In this document: positions 21,580-33,829 of the stretch, piece by piece
How positions within the stretch are numbered: position 1 is the first letter of the stretch
How the letters are laid out: the number at the start of each line of letters is the position of its first letter
Assembly: GCF_005239225.2 (NCBI RefSeq)
Contig: NC_133302.1
Span: forward strand, 2,976,001-3,040,000
Source of the DNA: Populus alba
Lineage: Eukaryota > Streptophyta > Magnoliopsida > Malpighiales > Salicaceae
Direction of reading: 5' to 3'
Length of the DNA: 64,000 nt
The notes under the pieces: generated by a model
Database searches by the model: none
Seen by the model: the letters and a program-made list of their open reading frames with translations, nothing else
Told to the model about the DNA's origin: nothing
Program-made: the position numbers and the translations under genes

Positions 21580-24440
21580 ATGGAGTTTGATAGAGTTCAA
21601 GCCATTGCTTCCTTGTCATTTGACAAAGAAACAATTCCTGAAGAGTTCATAATTCGGCCAGAGAAGGAGCAGCCAGCAACAACCACATTTCACGGCGCAG
21701 TCCCTGAAATTCCCACCATTGATATCAGTGATCCTAATCAAGAAACCTTGGTGCGTCTGATTGCCGATGCTAGCAAGGAATGGGGGATCTTCCAAGTTGT
21801 GAGCCATGGAATCCCAGGCGATCTCATTGCCAAACTACAAGATGTTGGTAAGAAATTCTTTGAACTCCCTCAAGAAGAGAAAGAGGTGTACGCTAAGCCT
21901 CGTGATTCAACGAACATTGAAGGGTATGGATCGAAATTGCAGAATAATCCTCAAGAAAATAAATCTTGGGTTGATCATCTCTTTCATAGGATTTGGCCTC
22001 CTTCTTCCATCAATCACCAGTTCTGGCCTCAGAACCCTCCTTCTTACAGGTCTGCTCGCTAGCTACTTACCCTCTTAAACTCTTCCCTCTTTTCTTAATC
22101 TCTTCCTCTTTTTTCTTTAGAATTGTTTCCTTATTTTACTATAATTTTTTAAAAATTCATGAGCTTTGAGCATCTGTGGTTAATTTCTCTGGAACAACAG
22201 CTCGATACCATAAACGATTTTGGAATACTGCTCGACGATAGTGAAGATCAAATTAAGCATGTTTCTCTCTACATGATGGTTTCTAATTAAGCATTAACAA
22301 TATTCACACACTAAGACTATAGATATTTTGATTTTTCAGTTTTCCCGGCCATGATAATTAATGGTTTACTGTATATGTGCAGGGAAGTCAACGAGGAGTA
22401 TGCAAAGCATATGAGGGAGGTGACAGATAAACTATTCACAGCTCTCTCTTTAGGGTTAGGGCTTGAAGGCCATGCGTTGAAAGAAGGTGCTGGTGGTGAA
22501 GACATCGAGTACATGCTCAAAATAAACTACTATCCGCCATGCCCCCGTCCTGACCTCACACTGGGGGTGGCGGCCCATACTGATCTGTCTGCCCTCACCA
22601 TTCTTGTGCCTAACGAGGTCCCCGGATTGCAGATCTTCAAGGACGGGAACTGGTTTGAAGCTAAGTACATTCCTAATGCCTTGATCATTCACATTGGCGA
22701 TCAAATTGAGGTCATTTTCTTGGTCCTTAATTTATCTATTTTTTCAGTCTTTTCTCTCAATTTTTCTTTCATTACATTTTGCCGGTTCTACTTGTTTAGT
22801 TTTATGGGACAATTTGACATTTTTATATAATTTCTTCTTTCTTTTCCAATTCAGATTATAATCAATTTTAAAATAGCAAAAAATAATGCTAAATAATATT
22901 TATAATTATAAAAAATAGATTCAAACCCGAGATCTTTGACAATACTAGTTCAACTATAAGTTCATTGACAATATTAGATCAGCAATTTGCCAATTAATCA
23001 ATATTTAGCCAATATATTGGATTTTATATATTTTACACCTTAATTTAATGAAATAATAAACAAATTAATTAAAAGTGTTGAAAGTAGTTTTAGTTTGACC
23101 ATGTATTAATTCCTCACAGAAACGGATGCCTTAATAGCAATTTATTACTCACAACCAGTTGACATTTAGAGGAGTAATTACTACTAACTAATGAAGCTGT
23201 TATTTACTTAAGAGTAGTAATTACTAATTAAAGAAGCTGTTATTTACCTAAGAGTAGTTCATTTATGGAAAAAAGGAGGAGGTCGGCACAAAGCTCGTGG
23301 CATACCTAACATGGCTATGTTTTACCAGAAATGATCCATTACTGATATTTGGCTCCTTTTTTTTTGTATAAATTAATGTTTATCTCTACGTGCATATCCA
23401 ATCCTGACTTAGCTGAAACCTAAAATGTGTGATAATAACTTTGCTATAAATTCAGAAAATTCAATAATATGAGTTTGTTATGCATTTTAGAGTATGATAA
23501 TGATTGTTTTTTAAAGTGTTTTTTGCTAGGAAATACATCAAAATAAAAAAAATTATTAAAAAAATTATTAAAAAAATTATTTTTGACATCAGTGTATCAA
23601 AATAATATAAAAATACTATAATTTTTTAATTTAAAACAAAAATAAAATCAAATAAAATTAAATTTTTTAAAAAATATTTTTGAAACGTAAAAACAAATAG
23701 TTTCATCATTTTGACTTTTAGTTTAAATTAAGTTATTTTAAAAAGTTAATTTAAAATTAACCCACCAAGTAATCGATTTGATTAACCTAACAAGTTAACT
23801 TATCAATTTAAAAAATATATTATTTTAGATTAACTTATTCATTTTTTAACCTAAACTTTGGATCAAATTACTTAATTATGAGATTTAATAACTTTGCTAT
23901 ATAGCCATAAAATTCTTATTAAATCTTCAAGTTCGAGCTCCAAGAACCATATACTCATGAAGCTAACTACAAAAGAATTAATGTTATAATTTTTTTTATG
24001 TGGAAACAAAATTAATATCTTAAAAACAACATAGTTATTACCAGTTTCAAATTTGTATATAATTAATTCTTCACGAAAACATTTTAGGAAAAAAAAAAAT
24101 ATTTATTGCATTGCGTTACACCATGCATGGGCAGTGTTGTTTTACAGGCTATCCATCTAAATTCTCTTGACTTATTTGTGCTTATAGTTTTTCAAATATT
24201 ATAAAATTGGCAATTACTGGCATGCAGATCCTTAGCAATGGTAAGTACAAGGCTGTTTTGCACAGAACCACGGTGGCTAAAGATAAGGCAAGGATGTCAT
24301 GGCCAGTTTTCTTGGAGCCTCCAGGCGAGCTCGTGGTCGGTCCTCTTCCTCACCTCATCAACAAAGACAATCCTCCAAAGTTCATGGCCAAAAAATTCAA
24401 GGATTACATGTACTGTAAACTCAATCATCTCCCCCAGTAG
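21580..24440 (+). CDS. FLS: Flavonol synthase (2-oxoglutarate/Fe(II) dioxygenase)
   Basis: It converts dihydroflavonols to flavonols in the cytosol, using 2-oxoglutarate, O2 and Fe(II). Exons: 21580-22049, 22383-22710 and 24228-24440, all with GT..AG borders, giving 336 residues, the usual FLS length. An N-terminal DIOX_N-like half leads into the catalytic core. The iron ligands are H222 and D224 (in AAHTDLSAL) and H278 (VLHRT). R288 and S290 (RMSW) form the 2-oxoglutarate site. SALTILVP fits the FLS signature SxxTxLVP. The other signature, PxxxIRxxxEQP, reads [13 protein letters not shown], with one extra isoleucine. Intron 1 follows the split arginine codon after PPSY. Intron 2 is long (1517 bp, AT-rich). 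No lesion was found. A broader-specificity FLS/ANS-like dioxygenase is the alternative, but the signatures favour FLS. Confidence 0.92.
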
Positions 24441-27042
24441 TCCTATAAATAATTTTCAATAATAATAATAATAATAATGAGGGCTTGTTATAATTACGAT
24501 GTCATTTTAGAGATGTTGGTTGCCCTGATGTATTAAATTAATGCCAGTGGATGGCACTCATGATAATCGTGTTCTTTCGGTTGTGATCATAATATTATGG
24601 AAAATATTAATTATGGGTGAATTTGTTTTTATATTTTGACCAAAACTATGTTGGGAATCTTTTTTTTTTTTTTTTGGTACTATAAGGGTATCAATTCTCG
24701 AGTCATTTTTCACATCAAAATTAATTCTATTTTTCTTTTAGTTTTGTAAGTTCTTCTTTCTTTTCAATCCTAAAGTTTGTTGGATTTCATCTGTGGATGG
24801 CTTGTGCACTGGAGGTTTCTTTTATTTTTATTTTTTTAAAAAATAAAAAATGGTATATAAATAACTTTAACTTTATCCCACGCTTTAAATTAATTATATC
24901 CTCTCAAAGAGCAGCAGATTTTACTATTTGTAGATTTGTAGTTGTGGATCTCTCTCCTTTCGCTTGCGAAACATAGTTTTCAAGCTGGAGTTGTGTACTG
25001 ATATAGAAAATGTTTGGCTTATTAGATTATTATAGCAACTCTCGAGTTACTGAGTAAATTATTTTTATTAAAATAATATTGTTTTGTTATTAAAAAAAAT
25101 CTTTAATATTTTTTTAACTAGATTTAAATTGAATTTAATCGAGTCAATTTAATTACTAAAAACTTAATTAGATAGAGCAAGTTTCACCCAATTGGATTCC
25201 AAATTTGGGATTTCTTGGATTGGATACAACCAAATTTCTAATCTTTTTTATAAATTCTTTTTCAATATTCTTTTAAAATCAATTAATATGTAGATTGATG
25301 GCTTCCCACTAATTGACAGTATTTTGTTTGAAGACCTGGGGATTGATGGCTTCCCACTAATTGACCTGACATATATATAAATAAAAACAACTCTTTAATT
25401 GATCCTAGACATAATATATAACAATAGAAGGTTTCAGTCAATTACAGGAATGCTTGAATATTGACAATTAATTAATTAAGTGTGATCACAAGGTTTTTCT
25501 TAATCTTATTTTAATTTGCTCTGTTCTTAGGCATGAGATTCATGTTCATCATGTTGATTATAATTCCTGCCGCTTTATATGAACTTGCAAACTTCGTGAT
25601 TTTAGAGAAATAATTTAACTAGTTGAGGTGTAATTGATTCACACATGACGTGCCTAATAATAATTTAAGATTAGAAATGGAATAAATTATTTCAACAAAC
25701 CAACCCTTTCTTTTGGTCTATCCAAATTAATCAAATCAATAATTTCGCGCACTAAAATAATCAAATCAATATCGTTGACATGGAATCACATTGATGGAGT
25801 GTTATAAAACTTGTACTGGGTTGGCGTATTATTTGGTATCAATCTAATCCATGTACTTTTAATTTTAGCATACGCATCCTCAATTAACTCGAAAACTTAA
25901 GTTTTGCCATGATATCATTGGAAACCCTTAATTTGCACACCTAGCTCTTAATATGAGATTTGTTTTGGGTTAGGTTTCATACAACTATGCAAAGTGAATA
26001 ATTACTCTTTTTATATATATAGTTACATCCTGCACAAGTTGTAAATGGTGTGCTCACGTTTTATTCCTTTATACCAATAAAAAGAGAATTAATTCACCAT
26101 TGTTGTCTTCCTTTGCCACATTTTTCTCTTTTTAAGACCAAAATATGAGTCTCTTGTAACTACAATCTATGCCCGTGATGATTCACTCGAAGATGTTTAC
26201 TCTATTTTACTTGCGAGGCATCACAGTATGTTCCCATCAACCATCTGTCTATGCAAATTATGGTCGATCTATCTCATAAATTTGAGGATTAAGAACTTAT
26301 ATAATTATTAATTTAAAAATACGGTGAATTAATTAAGGTATGTACTGTTAAAAAACCATATTAACCTAATAATTTAAATTGTTAGGTGAGATTCTAATAT
26401 ATGATTTATATTATTTTCTAACATATCCAATTAAGTGAAAGTTCTCTGGGCTTGAAACTTGTACAAGTTCATATTATTTTGTGTTTAATTTTTATCAAAT
26501 AAATAAAGTTGCTGAGATTCGAACTCATGACCGTTTGGTTATTAAAACTCTGATACCATATTAACCTAATAGCTTAAGCTGTTAAGTAAAGTCCTAAAAT
26601 ATAATTTATATTGCTTCACATTGTAATTTTGAAACCTGGACAAGTGTAGACACCCACTGCATATAAATGCTATAAATGTTATGATAATCGTCTGTTCTTA
26701 CCACTACCTCCTCGTTGAAAAGCACAAGCTCATGTCTCCACTCATCAACAACAGCAGCCATATGTCCAAGAATGGCTTTTTGATTCAGAGCAACATTTTT
26801 GTGGTGCCCTGAAAATAAAAAAATCTTATATATCTCAAATCTTTTTATATAAGTTTCTATAGGAAGAAAAGGTTTTACTTATAAAAGTAGGTGTTAAACA
26901 TTTATGAGCATGGAGCGCATCTTCCAGTTTATTTAAACTTAATACACAAATATCCACCTATATTTTATGTGCATAAAAATTTATTTTATTTATTTTTATT
27001 GTTGTTGTGAAATACATTTTTTTTATTGGTTAGGAAATACCA

Positions 27043-27047
<5 letters not shown>
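24441..27047. other. Intergenic DNA, no gene
   Basis: AT-rich. 'attgatggcttcccactaat' occurs twice (about 25293 and 25342). Two related blocks at 26350-26420 and 26550-26630 share 'accatattaacctaata' and 'atttatatt', suggesting an old duplicated transposon fragment. No open frame resembles a known protein. The first hundred bases include the 3' untranslated region of the flavonol synthase. Confidence 0.55.

Positions 27048-27085
<38 letters not shown>
27048..27085. repeat. (AT)n microsatellite
   Basis: About 18-19 AT units without interruption. Confidence 0.9.
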
Positions 27086-27088
<3 letters not shown>

Positions 27089-27268
27089 ATAATCATTCCA
27101 GTGTATATTTTTTATAATATTTGTTTTATAATCATAACCAAACCAGGAATTATCATTAAAAAAAAAAAATATGTTGTTTTGTAAATTCCTAATTATATTG
27201 TTGTTATCATATTTGTTTTATAATCGAAACCGGGAACTAAAAGATATACATCCTCCAAAGAATATAAG

Positions 27269-27340
27269 TGCGTCTGCCGGGAGTCGAACCCGGGTCTATT
27301 GCTTGGAAGGCAATTATCCTAACCGTTGGACTACAAACGC
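27269..27340 (-). tRNA. tRNA-Gly (anticodon UCC)
   Basis: The minus strand folds as a standard cloverleaf. The acceptor stem GCGTTTG pairs with CAGACGC (one G-U), followed by discriminator A. The D-arm contains TAGTCCAACGG, which also fits the internal A box. The anticodon arm TTGCC-TTCCAA-GCAA carries TCC, which reads glycine GGA. The T-arm has CCGGGTTCGACTCCCGG, which contains the B box. No intron is present. A T run suitable for RNA polymerase III termination lies about 40 bases downstream on the minus strand, and a CAA lies just upstream, as is common for plant tRNA genes. It is a nuclear-type gene standing alone. Confidence 0.95.
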
Positions 27341-28630
27341 AGTTGTCTATCTAGGCATTATACATTATTAAATAGTAAATTATCACATGCATCGGTGTTT
27401 GTTCTCACCGTGCGACATTTGAGATTTCGCCCGAGGGAGGGAACGAAGGGAGGTTTTCTTTTTAGTATTGTAGAGCAAAGTTTTTTTCTATAATTTAAAT
27501 TTGCGTTTTTTTAAGCTTTCAATAGTTATTTTAAGAGATAAATCATTTTTTTATTTGACTTAAGAATTTAAATAATAAATTCCTTAATTAATCAATAATT
27601 TTCTAGTGTATTTTTTACTCAATCAATCTTACAAAAAACATGGTACTTTATATTTCATTTTTAATTATCAAGGTGGTCCTATTTTTGTGTAGGCAAGGGA
27701 AGATTATATTGAAAATAATTCTTAATAATGGTTTTTTCAAATTCTTCTCACAAAAATTATGCATGTACTATATTTAAAATCAAACAACTAAGTAGTTTTA
27801 GAATTACAACATTCTTGTAAAAGAAAATTAAAAGGATTAGGGAAGATAATTGGCAAGGAGTTTCCCTTCATTTTGTAGTAAAAGATTCATAGACTTCTCA
27901 ACCAATTAAAAGACATTTATTTACAAATATTATTTCTTCTTATAAGTTTTTATTAGTATTATTATATAAAAAAAACTCAAATATGAGATCTCTTTGAGAT
28001 TTTTTCTCATTAGTTGAAATATAATCATAAACTTGCTTTAATTATTATTGTTGTTGAACTCATTATTTATTTATTATTTTTAAATATAAATTTAAAATTA
28101 TATTATTTTAATTTTTTTTATATCTCTCAATTAATCTATTGAAAAGAATTATCAAATTAATATAATATTAATTAGGTTGAGAAAATCCAACAACATTAAC
28201 TTTTTATTTAAATTATTTCAAGTTTAGTCTAAATTAGATTTTGAATCAATGAGTTTTCAAATTAGCACATCAAACTCAAAGAATACTTGTTTTGTTTTGT
28301 GATTGAATCTAATTTTTTAAATATTTTTTAAATTATTTTTTATTTGAAATAATATTTAATTGATCATTTTATATGTTTTTTTATGATTTTAATATAGTAA
28401 TATAAAAAAATTGTTTTAATATATTTTTGAAAAATACCTTACATTATATTACCAAATACACTTAATCAAATTTAAATAATTCCCAAAAACATTATATTAT
28501 ATGATCAACCTATTTTTATATTCATCTCTCTAAAATAGAAAAAGAAAATACGTGATCATGACATTTGTCTATCTTCCATTTTGTACACCCCCACTACACT
28601 AAAATATATGAAAACAGCACCCCACCTCTC
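27341..28630. other. Intergenic DNA, no gene
   Basis: AT-rich, with no recognisable repeat ends or coding region. The last few hundred bases hold the upstream region of the ORP gene. Confidence 0.6.
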
Positions 28631-28635
28631 CCTCT

Positions 28636-28642
28636 TATAAAA
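28636..28642 (+). promoter_or_regulatory. Probable TATA box of the ORP gene
   Basis: TATAAAA within CCCTCTTATAAAACTCC, about 230 bases before the ATG at 28869. It is followed by a pyrimidine-rich leader (CTCCACCTCTCC). Confidence 0.55.
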
Positions 28643-28868
28643 CTCCAAACCCAGCTGTCTCCACCTCTCCATTTTCCTCACTAATTATTTTCTCAAAATT
28701 CAATTTAAAAATTTCTTATTCCAAATAAAAAAATAATTTTTAATTAACACAAAGCACAAAAATCCTAGGAAAAAACAACTATAAAAAAACCCAAAAAAAT
28801 CTTTCTTTCTTTTTTTCATTTTCAATTTACAAAGCGCACACACAAAAAAAAAATACTCAATCACTACC

Positions 28869-31800
28869 ATGCCGCCACCACCATCGTCGTCGTCGTCGTC
28901 GTCGTCATCATCAACGGCGACATCCTTCCGTTCTTTATCAAACCGTTGCCACAGCCATGAGGAGTCGTCTTCGTCTTCTTCGTCATCATCATCACTCAAC
29001 CCCCACCGCAACAACCGCCACCGTAGTGTCCGATCATCCTCCGCCATCGAATCTATCTCTCGATTACCATCAATAAGAGAAACCCAATTTTTATTATCCC
29101 TTCAAAATAAAGAAATCTCAGGCATTTTACAGAAGTGGGTGAATTATGGTAAAGGTTGGCGTCCTCGTTTTTTCCTTCTCGATGATGGGGTCTTATCTTA
29201 CTACAAAACCAATGGTCACCACCACCACCACCACCACCGTAAGAAAAATTCTCCCCCTGGAGAAGATATTTCACGTTGGATCTCTCGCCTTGGAAATCCC
29301 ATTGGGGAAATTCATCTCAAGGTGAATTTTTAAAAAAGTTTTTTTTTTAATCAAATTGCTTAGCACTGCTCAGAAATAGAAAAATTAACTGAATTTTTGG
29401 TGATTTTTTTTTATGGGGTTTTTAGGTTTCTTCTATTAAGGAGAGTAGATCGGATGACAAGCGGTTTTCGATATTTACGGGGACAAAAACGTTGCATTTG
29501 AGGGCGGGGAGCAGGGAGGAGAGAGTGGAATGGATGGAGGCCTTGCAGGCAGTGAAGGATTTGTATCCGCGGATACCAAATAGTGGTGAGCTGACGGGAA
29601 ATGGGGGGCTGGTGGTGGTTTCGACGAAAAGGTTGAGGCAAAGATTGATGGATGAAGGATTGAGTGAAGAGGCTATAAAAGAAAGTGAACAAATAATGAG
29701 GGATGAATTTTCACTTCTTCATAACCACCTTGTGGTCCTCAAGCAGAAACAGGCTCTGCTTGTCGACACATTGCGCCAATTAGAGGTATAAAGTACAATC
29801 AGAAAACCCATTTCAGTATTAAAGTGATTTTGTTTGTTATTTCTTTAATTCGTGTATGGCTGTATATTTTTTTAGTCGGAGAAAGTAGATTTGGAGGACA
29901 CGGTTGTTGATGAAAGCCAAAGGCAGCATGAAAATATGTCTGGATTAAGGCAACAGAAATCCGCCGGTATGTTTTGATAAAACTTAGTTTCATATGGTTA
30001 CAATTAACATTATGTCTTGTCAGCAAAAATTGGCGCTGGTCCCTAACAGACACTGAACCTTGGAACTTAGTGTTTGTCTGTTTGAATGTGAAACAACTTA
30101 ATTTGCGCTGTGTAATGATGATGGATTAATAGTGGGTTATGGAATAATTAAAGCTGACGTGTTTGTTAATCCTTCATGTTAGATTGAAATTTGAATGCAA
30201 TACTTGTGCATGTTTATTTGTTTTAGCAGCTGATTATATGGAAGAAGAAATGTTTTGGAAGACCAGCCATGGATTCTATAGTTAACTTTTGTTTTGTTGA
30301 ATTATAGTTTTGCTTAGTTAGAAGTTCCTTTGTTCTGAAAATGGATGCTATGAAATACTTTCAGCTGCCTTGCATGGTGCCTTGTAAGCGAATGATGAGC
30401 TGTCTGTGAATGGGTTAAATGAGGCACGTCTATCTGCTTTTATGATGAATTCCTGTGGCCTGTTACTTTAGCCTTGTCTGAAGTTTCTCTGCTTCAAAAC
30501 TCCCAAGTTGATTGCTATACTAGTAGCTATTTAAATCAAACTCATTTACATGCATACCTATTTCTAATTGATTTCTCATGGATAATTGAAAACCAACACC
30601 TGGCCTCTCGCCCTCTGTCTCTTGCTTGTGTCTTCAATATTTAGCCTCTTTCTCTGTTTTCCTTTTGAACTCTGTCATCCATTTTAACTTTATCTTTTGA
30701 CCCTCTTTGTGTGGAATTTATGTAGAGGGAAGTGCAAGTGGCTCCGATGATGATCATGACAGACATGATGCTGCAGAGGAGGAAACAGATGATGAAGATG
30801 ATGATGATGAATTCCTTGATACTCAAGATTTTCTTTCATCAAGTTCGTTTAAAAGTGCTGAATCTGAATTTCAGAAAACACCATATGATTCTGATGAAGA
30901 CGAAGGCCCGCTTGATATTGAAGATGGCATGGATTCCTGTATCAAATTTGTTGGATCTAACTACCCTTGTGTTATGCGGCGAAAGAAATTGCCTGACCCA
31001 GTTGAGAAGGAGAAGGGGGTCAGTCTTTGGTCAATGATTAAAGATAATATCGGGAAGGATCTTACTAGAGTTTGTCTTCCAGTTTATTTCAATGAGCCCA
31101 TCTCTTCTTTACAGAAATGTTTTGAGGATTTGGAATACTCGTACCTTCTAGATCGAGCCTATAAATTTGGTAAAATGGTAGGTTCATCCTTTCTTGTTGT
31201 TTCTTATCCTTTTCTGATAGTTGATTTAGAAAAAACCACATACTTGTCATTTAGTCAATGTACCGTTGCTGGTTACAAACTTTTTGGGGTATGCCTGCCA
31301 CTAGCGTTTACTATTTTTGAAACCATGCTAGTTTTACTTGTCTTGCAAAAGCAAAGTTATGATTTTGCCTACTTGAAACTAGTGTGTCCACCAAAGAGAC
31401 TTGTTGCTTGCGCCTATTATTGTTTCATTACAGCCATCACATGATTTCTTAAGAAGCTATGGAGATGGAAGTTATGCTTTAAATGCTCTGTTGTGAACTA
31501 CTATTAATCAGACTGTTGCTGCTGCATGGGCTCTGTGCTTGTGTGTGGAAGTGTGGTCCTAAATCCTAGTGCTCTCAGTGCCAAGTGTGCAGTATTTTAG
31601 TTTTCTTGGAAGAATTTTGGACAAATCACCCTCTCACCCTATACTGTTCTCTTAATAAATGTGCTTACGATCTTGGCATATTTTTTGTAGGGTAATAGCC
31701 TTATGAGAGCACTCAATGTGGCAGCGTTTGCAGTATCAGGATATGCCTCTACTGATGGAAGACATTGCAAGCCATTCAATCCACTACTAGGGGAAACATA

Positions 31801-33829
31801 TGAGGCCGATTATCCTGATAAAGGCATTCGCTTTATCTCTGAGAAGGTGTCTCTGTCACTGCTAGAAGCACCATAAGCAATTGCTATTCTTTATTTATAC
31901 ACGTCTAATATGACATGCCTTTTTATGGTTGCTTCTGAAAAGAAAAATGTTATGTAATTGAAAGTGTATTTGCACACATTTACACATTGTCAGTAAGTAG
32001 CAAATGCCACTATTGATTTTTAACATATCAATGTGGCTCATCTTGAAACAGGTTAGTCATCACCCAATGGTTGTTGCCTGCCATTGTGAGGGTCGAGGCT
32101 GGAAATTTTGGGGTGAAAGTGATTTAAAAAGCAAATTTTGGGGTCGTTCAATTCAACTTGATCCTGTTGGCACCTTAACACTAGAGTTTGATGATGGAGA
32201 AATTTTCCAGTGGAGTAAGGTTTGTTTTGGCATTTTACAGCTCTTACCATTCTCTATAAGATTCCTGCTAAGCTGTCTTTCTCTTATCAGGTGACAACAT
32301 CCATTTACAACCTCATTTTAGGGAAACTGTACTGTGATCATTATGGTACAATGAAGATACAGGGGAATCAGAAATACTCCTGCAAGCTAAAATTCAAAGA
32401 GCAGTCACTCATTGACAGGAATCCCCACCAGGTTCCAATATCCCCATTTCCATATTTTTCATCAAAGTAAATGATCCATCTTGCATTGCATTTTAATAAA
32501 GCAACTAATGTGTAGGCATTGTACTACTGAAGCACTTGACTGCTTGAAAGAATAGTGACGCTAGTGTTCCTGGAATATATTGGGAGTTTCTATCCTCGTA
32601 GATTTATTAGAAAATATCTCTTTTTCTAAAAATTTCTTTTTCCAGGTCCACTTAAGGTTTACATCATGCTGTATAATATTTCGCTTATGTTTTGTCTCCA
32701 AAGTCTCTTTTGCTTTTTAAGTTTGTTAAACTTGTATCCTACAGGCTAAGCTCAGGCTTTTTGTTTTAATGATAGTTTGATTCCTGGCTTATTCTTTTCT
32801 GTTGGTTGTATAGTCAAATTTGGATACCCGTGCACATTACTTTAGAGGTTCTGCCCTTTCATGCAACAATTTCCACACATTTTCTTTAATGATATTGAGC
32901 TTGCTTGGTGAAAAATCATTTGACCATTAGCTTGTCACCCATAAGACTATCAATATTTGTCTGTTGATGTTTTCCCTCATATCAGGTTCTCATTGCATTA
33001 TCTCATTTTGTGAATGAATCATGATTAGGCATTACCATTAATTGCAGCAATACTATTTGTTCTCTAGGTACTAGGTGGTGTTCAAGATAAGAATGGTAAA
33101 ACAGTAGCAAGTTTATTTGGCAAATGGGATGATAGCATGCGCTATAAAATTAATGGTGATTCAAGGAATGCAAACGGATCAGAGCCCCATTTGCTCTGGA
33201 AGCGGAGCAAACCATCAAAGCATCTGACCAGATATAATCTAACACGCTTTGCTATAACTCTGAATGAGCTCACACCAGAGCTTAAGGTTGGTGAAAGATT
33301 TGAATATGATAAATATCTTTCTTTACAAGAAATGCCATGTCTCACTGCTCCTCTGCAGTATAGAACAAGGTATCCATTCGTAGCTGCTGACATTAAATTT
33401 ATACGCAGGAGAAACTGCCATCAACAGACTCCAGGCTGAGACCTGATCAGAGATGCTTAGAAAATGGAGAGTATACAAAGGCCAATGAAGAGAAGTTACG
33501 ACTAGAGCAGAGGCAACGACAGGTACATACATGCATCAAGGAGTGATCTTGCTGTATTTACACCAATGCATTTGTACACACTTGCACGACACTTCTACTG
33601 ACTACTGTTTATGAAATGTAGTAAATTAGAGGATAATAAGAATTCTTTTCAACAATGACAGGCACGGAAGATGCAAGAGAGAGGCTGGAAGCCTCGGTGG
33701 TTTGTGAAGGAGAAAGGTGGTGAAACTTATAGCTATATTGGTGGTTACTGGGAAGCCAAGGAAAGGGGCAACTGGGAATCATGTCCTGATATCTTTGGCC
33801 AAGTATCCACTGATCAAAATTTTGACTAG
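28869..33829 (+). CDS. Oxysterol-binding-protein-related protein (PH + ORD)
   Basis: ORPs move sterols and PI4P between membranes at contact sites. Ten exons: 28869-29321, 29426-29785, 29876-29966, 30726-31177, 31691-31846, 32052-32219, 32291-32431, 33068-33286, 33409-33522, 33662-33829. All borders are GT..AG, giving 773 residues. Domains: low-complexity serine-rich N-terminus (5-45); PH domain about 82-197 (starting [20 protein letters not shown]), with an inserted seven-histidine run at 117-123; helical, coiled-coil-like stretch 210-290; acidic D/E tract about 308-325; ORD about 400-750 with [10 protein letters not shown] and the family fingerprint EKVSHHPM near 503-510, whose two histidines contact PI4P. 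The last P of the usual VSHHPP is M. It resembles the Arabidopsis ORP1/ORP2 group. No transmembrane segment is seen. A truncated copy lies at 61617. Confidence 0.93.

Noticed and set aside
33288..33408. Read-through coding between ORP exons 8 and 9 (open frame continues).
   Set aside because: Splicing at AAG|GTTGGT and GCAG|GAG restores the conserved [20 protein letters not shown] wording. The intron reading fits the family, and the frame otherwise stops at 33439.
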